NCBI GenBank assembly: GCA_005524015.1
Contig: SULG01000026.1
Coordinates: 1 to 38,013, forward strand
Length of the DNA: 38,013 bases
Source of the DNA: Candidatus Jettenia ecosi
GTDB taxonomy: Bacteria; Planctomycetota; Brocadiia; Brocadiales; Brocadiaceae
Direction: 5' to 3'
The notes under the pieces are model-generated. The model saw only the letters and a list, made by a program, of their open reading frames with translations, was not told the origin of the DNA and did no database searches. The position numbers were made by a program, and so were the translations under genes. Within the stretch, counting starts at the first letter, position 1. Each line of letters opens with the position of its first letter. This document shows positions 26,877 through 35,405 of the stretch, piece by piece.

Positions 26877-29359
26877 AACAGGATTCAAAAGTTCGCTTTG
26901 CCGCCCACTATAGAAAATCTGACGGAGTACCCCAAAGTGTAATGGAACACCTTGAGGAGGTTTCAGCGTTAGCACGTTCATTTGCTGAAAAAATTGGATT
27001 GCCATCGTTTGGAGAGCTTATAGGACTGCTCCATGATATTGGCAAATACACAAATGTTTTTCAGACATACTTGCTGTCGGCAGTAGGCAAGCTCAATCCT
27101 GATGAAGATGAGTATGTCAATGCAAAAGGAATGAAAGGGAAGATCGACCATTCATCGGCAGGCGCTCAATATGTGTGGGAATTACTCCAGAATAAAGATC
27201 ATCTGCGACGCATAGCTGGGCAGATTATGTCCCTCTGCATAGCGTCCCATCACTCAGGTTTAATGGATTGCCTGTCACCTGACGGTATGGATGTATTCAG
27301 TAAACGCATGGCAAAATCAAAGGACAAAACACATCTTGAAGAGGCCAGAATAAAAATAGATGCATCCATCCAAAGCCATCTCAACAAATTACTTGCGCTT
27401 ACCTCCATAGAGAAAGAACTGTGCCAGGGGCTGGAATCACTTTGGTGCGGTGAGCAATCACACGAGATACACGAGTTTATGCTCGGTTTGCTTGTTCGGT
27501 TTATTTTTAGCGCTCTCATTGATGCGGATCGCTTGAACAGCGCGGATTTTGAGAACGTGACTGCAGCGAGCGAACGTTACAATGGATGCTATCTGGAATG
27601 GGGAGTCCTTATCGGAAAATTGGAGGCACACCTCGCTGGTTTTAAGGTGGGAAATCAGGTGGACAAGATACGTTCTGAAATCTCTTCGTCGTGCCTGAAC
27701 TTTGCATTCCGTGAAAAAGGCATTTTTCAGCTTACGGTACCGACTGGTGGAGGAAAAACCCTGGCAAGTCTCCGATTCGCTTTGCACCATGCGAAACATC
27801 GTAATATGGACCGCATCATTTATGTAGTACCTTACACAACAATTATAGATCAAAATGCAAGGGTCGTCCGCTCCATATTTGAGAATATTGAACACCAATC
27901 GGTAACAAGCGGCAAGCAGATCGTTCTGGAGCATCATTCGAATCTCACGCCGGAAAGAGACACATGGCAGAGCAAGATTCTATCCGAAAACTGGGATGCG
28001 CCCATTGTTTACACGACCGCCGTGCAGTTTCTTGAAACTCTTTTTGCTGCTGGTACCCGTGGGGCAAGGCGAATGCACCACCTTGCCAACGCTGTAATAA
28101 TTTTTGATGAGATTCAGACTATTCCGATAAGGACAGTTCATCTCTTCAACAACGCAATCAATTTCCTTGTCGGGCAGTGCAAATCAACGGTTGTATTCTG
28201 CACGGCTACGCAGCCCCTTCTAAATGAGGTTGATACACGCAAGGGTGCAGTGAAACTTTCTGTAAACCATCAAATAATGCCGGATATTGGCAAACTATTC
28301 AAGGATCTTCGGCGAGTCGAGGTGGACGATAAACGCAAAGCCGGAGGCTGGTCGGAGGATGATGTGGCGGAAGAGGCACAGCAAGAATTAGAGCACCTTG
28401 GCAGTGTGCTAATCATCGTCAACACGAAGGCACAGGCAAGGGAAATTTATCGGCGCTGCAAGCAGATAACGGAGGGGGTTTTCCATTTAAGCACAAGCAT
28501 GTGTCCGGCTCATCGTATAAATGTCCTCGGCAAGGTCAAAGAATGCCTTAACCCGGATAATCCCAAACCTGTGATCTGTGTTAGTACGCAATTAATCGAA
28601 GCAGGGGTTGACGTGGATTTCGGTTCGGTAATACGGTATCTGGCCGGACTCGATTCAATCGCCCAGGCGGCTGGGCGGTGCAATCGAAACGGTCTGCGCC
28701 CAACCGGCAGAGTGCTTGTTGTCAATCCGACAAACGAGAACTTGGATAAATTACCTGATATTAGAACGGCAAAAGAAAAGGCAGAGCGCATATTGGATGA
28801 ATTTCGCAATGACCCGGCCCCGTTCGATCATGATTTGCTTAGCCCGTCGGCCATGTCTCGATATTATCGTTACTATTTCTTCGACAGGGCATATGAGATG
28901 ACCTATCCAGTTACACCTCATGAGGTGGAAAGAAACGATAGCCTTTTTTCCCTCTTATCAACGAATCCCTTATCGGTTGCGGCATACAGTAGAAACAACA
29001 ATAATCAAGCTCCATCAATATCTCTCCGGCAGTCGTTTAAAACCGCAGCGGAGGCGTTTAAAGTAATCGATGCGCCCACGGAGGGTGTAATTGTGCCATA
29101 CGGTGAAGAAGGTAAGCGAATCATTGCTGAACTATTATCAGCGGCGGGTCAGTTCGAGAAGAAATATGATCTTCTTAAGGAGGCGCAATACTACTCGGTA
29201 AACATGTTTCCCCACGAAATCGTTAAACTAAAGGAGATGCGGCGTCTTCATAAAGCTCTGGAAGTGAGTGGCATCATGTATCTCGATTCCCAGCACTACA
29301 GCAATGAATTTGGAGCAAGTGTAGAACAGGTAGGATTAATGGAAACTCTTATCGCATAA
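26873..29359 (+). CDS. cas3: CRISPR-associated nuclease/helicase Cas3, type I-C
   Basis: Nicks and shreds the target DNA strand after Cascade binds. Its 828 residues have an intact N-terminal HD nuclease (H26; H54-D55 in GLLHDIGKYTNVFQTYL; H93 in DHSSAGA; HH126-127 in ASHHSGLMD). An SF2 helicase follows, with Walker A TGGGKT (291-296), box II FDEIQ (411-415), motif III TATQP (444-448) and motif VI QAAGRCNRNG. All catalytic motifs are present. Translation is coupled to the upstream degenerate HD ORF, and no strong ribosome site of its own is visible. cas5c starts 12 bases downstream. Confidence 0.97.
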   Translation: MKQDSKVRFAAHYRKSDGVPQSVMEHLEEVSALARSFAEKIGLPSFGELIGLLHDIGKYTNVFQTYLLSAVGKLNPDEDEYVNAKGMKGKIDHSSAGAQYVWELLQNKDHLRRIAGQIMSLCIASHHSGLMDCLSPDGMDVFSKRMAKSKDKTHLEEARIKIDASIQSHLNKLLALTSIEKELCQGLESLWCGEQSHEIHEFMLGLLVRFIFSALIDADRLNSADFENVTAASERYNGCYLEWGVLIGKLEAHLAGFKVGNQVDKIRSEISSSCLNFAFREKGIFQLTVPTGGGKTLASLRFALHHAKHRNMDRIIYVVPYTTIIDQNARVVRSIFENIEHQSVTSGKQIVLEHHSNLTPERDTWQSKILSENWDAPIVYTTAVQFLETLFAAGTRGARRMHHLANAVIIFDEIQTIPIRTVHLFNNAINFLVGQCKSTVVFCTATQPLLNEVDTRKGAVKLSVNHQIMPDIGKLFKDLRRVEVDDKRKAGGWSEDDVAEEAQQELEHLGSVLIIVNTKAQAREIYRRCKQITEGVFHLSTSMCPAHRINVLGKVKECLNPDNPKPVICVSTQLIEAGVDVDFGSVIRYLAGLDSIAQAAGRCNRNGLRPTGRVLVVNPTNENLDKLPDIRTAKEKAERILDEFRNDPAPFDHDLLSPSAMSRYYRYYFFDRAYEMTYPVTPHEVERNDSLFSLLSTNPLSVAAYSRNNNNQAPSISLRQSFKTAAEAFKVIDAPTEGVIVPYGEEGKRIIAELLSAAGQFEKKYDLLKEAQYYSVNMFPHEIVKLKEMRRLHKALEVSGIMYLDSQHYSNEFGASVEQVGLMETLIA

Positions 29360-29371
29360 AGGAGGTGTTTT

Positions 29372-30064
29372 ATGAAAAACAGCGTCGAATTCAAGGTGTG
29401 GGGGCGCTTTGCGCTGTTCACTGACCCGCTGACAAAGATCGGCGGGGAGAAATGCTCCTATCACATCCCAACATACGAAGCGCTCAAGGGAATTGCCAAG
29501 TCCGTATACTGGAAGCCGACCTTTATCTGGGCAATCGACAAGGTGCGTATAATGCGGCGCATCCGAACGCAAGCAAAGAGTGCCAAACCGCTTGATTATG
29601 GGGGAGGGAATTCTCTTGCAATATACACCTATCTGACCGATGTGGAGTATCAGGTTCAGGCTCATTTTGAATGGAACCCATATCGTAAGGATTTGGCAGA
29701 GGACCGTGATACAGACAAGCATTGGCATGTTGCAAAACGCATGATTGAAAAAGGTGGACGGCAAGATATTTTTCTTGGGACAAGAGAGTGCCAGGGGTAT
29801 GTCGAACCCTGCATATTCGGAGATGGTCGGGGAGAGTATGATGGTTGCGGTGAACTGGCTTATGGTCTTATGTTCCACGGGTTCGATTACCCGGATGAGA
29901 TTGGTGAAAATAAGCTGTATAGCCGCTTTTGGCGGCCTGTGATGAAGGATGGAGTCATAACCTTCCAACACTCAGAAGAGCGCATGGTAAGGAAATTTGT
30001 TCGGGAGATGATTCCAAGGCCACCAAGTTCCATGGGGCTGAAAGAGGAGGGGCTGGAACTATGA
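29372..30064 (+). CDS. cas5c: Cas5c (Cas5d) pre-crRNA endonuclease
   Basis: In type I-C systems Cas5 replaces Cas6 as the repeat endonuclease and then caps the crRNA 5' handle within Cascade. The 230 residues begin with the ferredoxin-like NSVEFKVWGRFALFTDP. The catalytic residues described for Bacillus halodurans Cas5d (Tyr46, Lys116, His117) appear at exactly these positions here (VYW and KHWH), so cleavage activity is expected. A strong AAGGAGGTG precedes the ATG. The stop overlaps the cas8c start (ATGA). Confidence 0.96.
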   Translation: MKNSVEFKVWGRFALFTDPLTKIGGEKCSYHIPTYEALKGIAKSVYWKPTFIWAIDKVRIMRRIRTQAKSAKPLDYGGGNSLAIYTYLTDVEYQVQAHFEWNPYRKDLAEDRDTDKHWHVAKRMIEKGGRQDIFLGTRECQGYVEPCIFGDGRGEYDGCGELAYGLMFHGFDYPDEIGENKLYSRFWRPVMKDGVITFQHSEERMVRKFVREMIPRPPSSMGLKEEGLEL

Positions 30065-31983
30065 GCTGGATAGAGAAGCTATACAGGACATATGAAAATT
30101 GCATGGTGCACATTGGCGATAATAATGATGAAGTCCCATTGTTGCCAGTATGTCACACGACTCAGAAGGCGCATGTAACCATAGTCATTGATGGAAAGAG
30201 CAATTTTTGCAGAGCCTATATCGTTCCAAAATCGGAATCTCGGACAATAATTCCTGCAACGGAAGAGTCGGCAGGGAGAACAAGCGGAACCACACCGCAT
30301 CCTCTGTGTGACAAGTTGCAGTATGTCGCATCAGACTATCTCAGATTTGGAGGTGATAAGGAAGCCTGTCATGAAATGTATTTTGTTCTATTGGAGAAAT
30401 GGTTTAATACCGATAAAAATCATCTAAAGTTAAAGGCTATTTATGAGTATGTAAAAAAAGGACACGTCATTGATGACCTTGTTAAAGCAGGAATTCTATA
30501 TGTGACCCTCAGCGACGGTAAATCGATATTGATGAATCAATGGCGGGACAAGGATAATATTCCTGAAATATTTAAACTTCTTCCTGGCGGAATCGACAAT
30601 AAGGGCAAAAGCAGGCCGTGGCAGGCTGATGCATTTATTCGGTGGTCAGTTGAAATATCCGGTGACCCTCAAGCAGATGTTTGGTCAGATAAATCATTAT
30701 GGGAGTCATGGCAAAGCTATTACGGAAATTTCAATCCAGTGAAAGGCCTATGTTATGTGACTGGTATGGAAAATACTTTAGCCGACCAACATCCTGCCAA
30801 GATACGTAATGATGGCGACAAGGCAAAGCTAATTTCTTCCAATGATCTCACCGGGTTTACTTTTAGAGGACGGTTCGTGTCCTCCGACGAAGCTTGTGGT
30901 GTTGGTTTTGAGGTAACGCAAAAAGCGCATAGTGCACTTCGCTGGCTTATTGCCAGACAAGGCCGAAGGGATGGTGATCAGGCAATTGTGGTTTGGGCTG
31001 TTTCAGGTTCGGAAGTTCCTGACCTCTTAGCTGACACGTATTTTCTCGTGTTTGGTGGTGACCAAGAATTGGCTTCAGAAGTTACAGGATATACCGCACA
31101 AGAAGTCGGAGTTGCTTTTTCAAAACTTATAGCAGGTTACTCCGCAAAACTTGGTTCAACCGAAGACATAGTGGTCATGGGGCTTGATTCAGCTACGCCA
31201 GGTCGAATGGCCATCACTTTTTACAGAGAATTAACCGGTTCGGAACTGCTTAAGAGGGTGCAGGCATGGCACGAAGGGTGTGCCTGGCTCCAGAGATTTG
31301 GCAAGGGCAAAATCTTTGTTGGAGCGCCCTCGCCACGCGACATTGCTGAAGCGGCTTACGGCAGACGCCTTGATGAAAAGCTCCGGAAGGCAACTATTGA
31401 ACGCCTGCTGCCCTGTATTGTTGATGGGGCATCGATTCAGCGGGATATTGTAGAATCCTGTGTCAGGCGTGCAAGCAATAGAAATGGCATTGAATCATGG
31501 GAATGGGAAAAGGCACTCGGAATAGCGTGCGCTCTTTTTAGAAAATTACATGAAAAGGAGGGCTATAGTATGGCATTAGATGAGAGTCGTAAAACAAGGG
31601 ATTATCTGTATGGCAGGTTGTTGGCATTAGCAGATAGTTTGGAGCAATGGGCTTTAAGTAAGGCTGGTGAAGATAGGCCAACAAATGCTGCAAGGTTAAT
31701 GTATCGGTTTGCTGATCACCCTTACAGCACTTGGCGGACTATAGAGCTTTCACTTGCGCCTTATAAAGCTAGATTGGGGGGGCAATCTCAGAAAAGGCAA
31801 GCATTGATTGATAAGGTACATAGTCTGTTTGACCCGCCAGAAGATTACACCAGCGATAAGAAATTGAGTGGCGAATTCCTGCTCGGGTACCATTGTCAGC
31901 GGGCCGCGCTTTGGAAGGGTAAGCCGGACCCAAACGACGCAAATACTGATAGAGATGCAGAAGGCGATGAGGAAGAAATTTAG
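30061..31983 (+). CDS. cas8c: Cas8c (Csd1), large subunit of type I-C Cascade
   Basis: Large subunit that recognises the PAM and helps open target DNA. The 640 residues start MSWIEKLYRTYENC and show the Csd1 pattern (e.g. PHPLCDKLQYVASDYLRFGG). The ATG at 30061 overlaps the cas5c stop, which favours it over an upstream in-frame ATG at 29929 lying inside cas5c. The C-terminal 137 residues are also made separately as Cas11c from an internal start. The sequence ends in an acidic tail (DPNDANTDRDAEGDEEEI). Confidence 0.95.
   Translation: MSWIEKLYRTYENCMVHIGDNNDEVPLLPVCHTTQKAHVTIVIDGKSNFCRAYIVPKSESRTIIPATEESAGRTSGTTPHPLCDKLQYVASDYLRFGGDKEACHEMYFVLLEKWFNTDKNHLKLKAIYEYVKKGHVIDDLVKAGILYVTLSDGKSILMNQWRDKDNIPEIFKLLPGGIDNKGKSRPWQADAFIRWSVEISGDPQADVWSDKSLWESWQSYYGNFNPVKGLCYVTGMENTLADQHPAKIRNDGDKAKLISSNDLTGFTFRGRFVSSDEACGVGFEVTQKAHSALRWLIARQGRRDGDQAIVVWAVSGSEVPDLLADTYFLVFGGDQELASEVTGYTAQEVGVAFSKLIAGYSAKLGSTEDIVVMGLDSATPGRMAITFYRELTGSELLKRVQAWHEGCAWLQRFGKGKIFVGAPSPRDIAEAAYGRRLDEKLRKATIERLLPCIVDGASIQRDIVESCVRRASNRNGIESWEWEKALGIACALFRKLHEKEGYSMALDESRKTRDYLYGRLLALADSLEQWALSKAGEDRPTNAARLMYRFADHPYSTWRTIELSLAPYKARLGGQSQKRQALIDKVHSLFDPPEDYTSDKKLSGEFLLGYHCQRAALWKGKPDPNDANTDRDAEGDEEEI
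31570..31983 (+). CDS. cas11c: Cas11c small subunit, internal in-frame start within cas8c
   Basis: An ATG at 31570, in frame with cas8c, is preceded by AGGAGG at 31556-31561 with 8 bases of spacing, the best possible initiation context. The 137-residue product (MALDESRKTRDYLYGRLLAL and onward) is helical and matches the Cas8c C-terminus. In studied type I-C systems such an internal start makes Cas11, which lines the Cascade belly in several copies. The position and size here agree with that, so I consider it real though it is easily missed by gene callers. Confidence 0.85.
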   Translation: MALDESRKTRDYLYGRLLALADSLEQWALSKAGEDRPTNAARLMYRFADHPYSTWRTIELSLAPYKARLGGQSQKRQALIDKVHSLFDPPEDYTSDKKLSGEFLLGYHCQRAALWKGKPDPNDANTDRDAEGDEEEI

Positions 31984-32020
31984 TAGAAAACAATCCAATA
32001 AAAAGGAGGAGGAAAAAAAC

Positions 32021-32929
32021 ATGAATTTAACTAACAAAATTGATTTTGCAGTAGTTTTCAAGGTGAAGAATGCAAATCCGAATGGAGACCCACTGAATGG
32101 CAACCGTCCGCGTATTACCTACGATGGACTTGGCGAATTGTCTGATGTGTGTATCAAACGTAAGATTCGCAATAGGCTGATGGAAACCTTGCCTAAATCA
32201 AAAGTGAAGATTGGCAATGAAGAAAAGGAGATATGTCCTATTTTTGTTCAATCTGATGATAATAAGGTAGATGACCATCCCAGACTGAGGTCCCGTGCGG
32301 ATGCTGTGCTGTCTAATGTAAAGATTGAAAAAGATATAATTGAAACCGCATGTAAAACATGGTTCGATGTTCGGGCTTTCGGCCAACTCTTTGCCTTTAA
32401 GGGCAAAGGCTCAAAAAAGACCAAAACAAAAGAGGCTAATGAAACCGGTGATGACAAGAGCGTTTCTATCGGAATACGTGGCCCCGTGAGCATCCACTCG
32501 GCATTCAGCATTAACCCTATCAGCGTGACCAGCAACCAGATAACCAAAAGTGTCAGCGGTGAGGGTGATGGGACAAAGCGAAGTTCCGACACCATGGGCA
32601 TGAAGCACCGTGTTGACCGTGGTATCTACGTCTTTTATGGAAGTATGAACTCACAGCTTGCGGTAAAAACTGGGTTCGGTGATGAAGATGCGAATGCAAT
32701 TAAAAAAGTTTTGCCAAAACTCTTTGAGAATGATGCTTCATCGGCCCGGCCAGAAGGAAGCATGGAAGTTCTCAAGGTGATATGGTGGCAACATAACTGT
32801 GCGAGCGGACAATGTTCTTCGGCCAAGGTGCACAGAAGCTTGAAAGTCACAGACACTGATGACTTGGATACTTTGATTTCCTTTGATGCCGTGAATGGAT
32901 TAACTCCAGAAGTAATTGATGGAGTATGA
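32021..32929 (+). CDS. cas7c: Cas7c (Csd2), crRNA backbone subunit
   Basis: Polymerises along the crRNA spacer to form the Cascade backbone. The 302 residues start MNLTNKIDFAVVFKVKNANPNGDPLNGNRP, the hallmark N-terminus of the Csd2 family, and include the Gly-rich-loop fold with HRVDRGIYVF. The ATG at 32021 follows AAAAGGAGGAGG. An upstream in-frame ATG at 31868 would add residues encoded inside cas8c and is rejected. Its stop lies 7 bases before a broken cas4 relic. Confidence 0.96.
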   Translation: MNLTNKIDFAVVFKVKNANPNGDPLNGNRPRITYDGLGELSDVCIKRKIRNRLMETLPKSKVKIGNEEKEICPIFVQSDDNKVDDHPRLRSRADAVLSNVKIEKDIIETACKTWFDVRAFGQLFAFKGKGSKKTKTKEANETGDDKSVSIGIRGPVSIHSAFSINPISVTSNQITKSVSGEGDGTKRSSDTMGMKHRVDRGIYVFYGSMNSQLAVKTGFGDEDANAIKKVLPKLFENDASSARPEGSMEVLKVIWWQHNCASGQCSSAKVHRSLKVTDTDDLDTLISFDAVNGLTPEVIDGV

Positions 32930-32936
32930 CTTACAT

Positions 32937-33108
32937 ATGACAATCAATATTGATTCCATCACGATCTCTCACTTGGAAGCACTACGGTTACAGTCCGCGC
33001 CAGTGTGCCCTTATTCACGTGGAGTAGTCCTTTGATGAAAACTTGTATACCTCCGTGGGCGGGATGTTCATGAGAATGTGGATGCACCGACTTTACATTT
33101 AAGGAGTA
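32937..33108 (+). pseudogene. broken 5' end of an older cas4
   Basis: The start reads MTINIDSITISHLE, then a one-base insertion shifts the frame. Corrected, the sequence runs EHYGYSPRQCALIHVE, an in-frame TAG where the intact cas4 (34236) has a Gln codon, then SFDENLY, a small deletion, and LRGRDVHENVD. This matches the intact gene's SALEHYSYCPRQCALIHVEQ and following residues almost throughout, but with many synonymous changes and with the first cluster Cys replaced by Ser. It stops where the yhcG-like gene begins, and that gene's AAGGAG lies within the relic. It is the stump of the original cas4. Confidence 0.85.
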
Positions 33109-33112
33109 GCTT

Positions 33113-34249
33113 ATGACAAAGAGCAAGAAGTCCATCAAGACTAAATCTCCGGCAGCCACTAGTTACAATGCCATGCTCTCCGACGTCGCTGGATTGCTGG
33201 AAGAAGCCCGCCGTAACTCGGTTCGGTCGGTAAATGCGATCATGACCGTGACCTATTGGGAAATAGGACGGCGGATCGTGGAGTATGAGCAGGGCGGAAG
33301 GGGCAAGGCTGTTTACGGCGAAAAAGTTATCGTTCGATTATCCAACGATCTGACTGAACGTTTTGGGCGGGGGTTTTCCAAAAGAAATGTTGAACAAATG
33401 CGCCTGTTTTATCTTAATTGGCCAATTGCGCAGATTCCGTCTGCGCAATCCGGAATTTGTCGCACAGCATCTGGCGAATCTGGCATAGACTTATTGGCGT
33501 TGGCTGCCCGTTTTCCTCTTCTGTGGTCCCATTATGTCCGTCTTATGTCGGTAAAGAGCCAGGAAGCACGCGCTTTTTATGAAGCCGAAACCTTGCGCAG
33601 CGGCTGGTCAGGTCCCCAACTCGACCGCCAAATTTCAACTCTCTTCTACGAGCGAACTGCCCCGTCCCGTAACAAGGCTGTAATATTGAAAAAAGGAGAA
33701 AAGCCGCACCCTGAGGATGTCGTTACCCCTGAAGGGGAGATCAGGGACCCATTGATGTTGGAGTTTTTGGGACTGAAGGATGAGTACTCTGAGAGCGAGC
33801 TTGAAGATGCCCTTATCAATCACTTGGGGCATTTTCTGCTCGAACTCGGCAGCGATTTCGCCTTTGTTGGCCGTCAGCGACGTTTGCGTATCGGAGATTC
33901 GTGGTACCGGATAGACCTTCTTTTTTATCATCGGCGCCTCCGTTGTCTGGTAGTGATAGACCTCAAACTCGACAAATTCACCCATGCCGATGCCGGGCAG
34001 ATGCACATGTACCTCACCTATGCACAGGAGCACTGGACACATCAGGATGAAAATCCTCCTGTTGGACTAATCCTCTGCGCAGAGAAAGATCGTGTCCTTG
34101 CCAGGTATGCCCTGGAAGGACTGCCGAACAAGGTTTTAGCATCGGAATACAAGACGGTGCTGCCCAGGGAAAAGTCACTGGTGGCGGAGATTGACAAGAC
34201 CCGCAAGGCGCTGGAAGCAAGAAGGAAAGGAGGCGATGATGGCCGCTGA
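33113..34249 (+). CDS. DUF1016/YhcG-type PD-(D/E)XK nuclease, passenger in the cas operon
   Basis: A 378-residue protein of the YhcG-like family. The N-terminal domain (about 18-185: VNAIMTVTYWEIGRRIVEYEQ, SKRNVEQMRLFY) is helical. The C-terminal PD-(D/E)XK nuclease has D268 in YRIDLLFYH and D283-x-K285 in VVIDLKLDKF. Such proteins often travel with restriction-modification and other defence genes; the function is not settled. AAGGAG lies 6 bases before the ATG. It sits between the cas4 relic and intact cas4, overlaps cas4 by 14 bases, and looks GC-richer than cas1/cas2, suggesting acquisition together with the present cas4. Confidence 0.9.
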   Translation: MTKSKKSIKTKSPAATSYNAMLSDVAGLLEEARRNSVRSVNAIMTVTYWEIGRRIVEYEQGGRGKAVYGEKVIVRLSNDLTERFGRGFSKRNVEQMRLFYLNWPIAQIPSAQSGICRTASGESGIDLLALAARFPLLWSHYVRLMSVKSQEARAFYEAETLRSGWSGPQLDRQISTLFYERTAPSRNKAVILKKGEKPHPEDVVTPEGEIRDPLMLEFLGLKDEYSESELEDALINHLGHFLLELGSDFAFVGRQRRLRIGDSWYRIDLLFYHRRLRCLVVIDLKLDKFTHADAGQMHMYLTYAQEHWTHQDENPPVGLILCAEKDRVLARYALEGLPNKVLASEYKTVLPREKSLVAEIDKTRKALEARRKGGDDGR

Positions 34250-34862
34250 ACGTACCTCCGAACCCATCATGGTCTCTGCTCTGGAGCATTATAGTTACTG
34301 TCCACGCCAGTGTGCCCTTATTCATGTTGAGCAGACCTTTGATGAAAATCTGTACACATTGCGCGGCAGGGCGGTACATGAAAATGTTGATGTTGAATCA
34401 TCTCATCTCAAAGAGGCAGTCCGGTGTGAGCGGGCCTTGCCGATATGGTCTGAGCGACTCGGACTCGTGGGTAAAGCCGATATGGTAGAATTCCATGGAA
34501 ACGTTCCTTATCCTGTGGAATACAAATCAGGGAAACATAGGGCAGGTCATCATGAAAGCCTGCAGGTTTGTGCACAGGCTATCTGTCTTGAAGAGATGCT
34601 TAAAGTAACGGTGGAGAAAGGCGCTATCTTCTGGCATGCATCCAGAGAAAGAAAAGAAATATTCTTTACAGAAACCATGCGAAATCAGGTGGAAGAGGTT
34701 GCCTCTGCTATTCACAAGATGATGGTAGAAAGGTTCGTGCCACCCCCTGTTAATGACAAACGGTGCAGGGACTGTTCACTTAAGGAATCGTGTCTGCCTG
34801 AAGCGATACACAATAAGACCAGATACCACAGTTTAATGAAAAAGTTGTTTGTTGTGGAATAA
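34236..34862 (+). CDS. cas4: Cas4 nuclease, type I-C
   Basis: RecB-like Fe-S nuclease that processes prespacers and enforces PAM choice during adaptation with Cas1-Cas2. The first cluster cysteines are in YCPRQC (C22, C26) and the others in the C-terminal CRDCSLKESC. The nuclease core has KADMVEF and the E-x-K motif VEYKSGKH. The 208 residues are normal. ATG codons at 34236 and 34239 both follow AAAGGAGG; the second has the better spacing. The frame opens inside the end of the yhcG-like gene, so the two are coupled. Confidence 0.95.
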   Translation: MMAAERTSEPIMVSALEHYSYCPRQCALIHVEQTFDENLYTLRGRAVHENVDVESSHLKEAVRCERALPIWSERLGLVGKADMVEFHGNVPYPVEYKSGKHRAGHHESLQVCAQAICLEEMLKVTVEKGAIFWHASRERKEIFFTETMRNQVEEVASAIHKMMVERFVPPPVNDKRCRDCSLKESCLPEAIHNKTRYHSLMKKLFVVE

Positions 34863-35010
34863 CATGACAGGATAATCACAACCAAAAAAGATTTTAACCA
34901 CGAAGAACACGAAAGGCACGAAGAAAAATTTTGATTACAGAACAGCGGAGAATTACCATATGACAAAGGACGAGATAATAAACTATCGGTAAAATTAAGG
35001 AGTTTAGACA
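34863..35010. other. intergenic gap between cas4 and the MNT gene
   Basis: Holds a TTAACCACGAAGAACACGAA repeat (about 34896-34925) that is roughly mirrored after the MNT gene (TTTCTTTGTGTTCTCGGCGG, about 35364-35383). A 10-codon stub (MTKDEIINYR, 34960-34992) looks like a truncated gene start. Confidence 0.4.
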
Positions 35011-35334
35011 ATGGCTTGCCAGGAAGATAAGCAGTTAATTTATCAAATTATCAAAAAGTACCTCGATAACCTTAAAAAAAATAATATTCCTGTCTGGCGT
35101 TTGTATCTCTATGGGTCTTATGCGAAAAATACGTACCATAAAGATAGCGACATTGACCTTGCCATCTTTTGGGATAAAGACAATATTGATGGTTTTGACG
35201 AAGATGTTCAATTGATGAAGTTGACACGAGATGTGGATTTGAGAATAGAACCACACTCATTTGCCAGGACTGATTTTGACGAAACCAACCCTTATATTAA
35301 AGAAATAATCGAAACAGGTGAACAGATCATTTAA
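35011..35334 (+). CDS. MNT-type nucleotidyltransferase domain protein
   Basis: A 107-residue minimal nucleotidyltransferase. The signature LYGSYAKNTYHKDSDIDLAIFW gives GS at 35-36 and the metal-binding Asp47 and Asp49. Proteins of this type are usually the antitoxin half of HEPN/MNT pairs and can AMPylate or adenylylate the HEPN toxin. No HEPN partner is seen on either side. AAGGAG is 7 bases before the ATG. Its place between cas4 and cas1, which usually abut in type I-C loci, marks it as an insertion, possibly guarding the locus or simply a passenger. Confidence 0.85.
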   Translation: MACQEDKQLIYQIIKKYLDNLKKNNIPVWRLYLYGSYAKNTYHKDSDIDLAIFWDKDNIDGFDEDVQLMKLTRDVDLRIEPHSFARTDFDETNPYIKEIIETGEQII

Positions 35335-35405
35335 ATTAAATGCGTAATCTTTGAAAGCTCTGTTTTCTTTGTGTTCTCGGCGGTAAATACTACCAGGAGG
35401 GAAAT

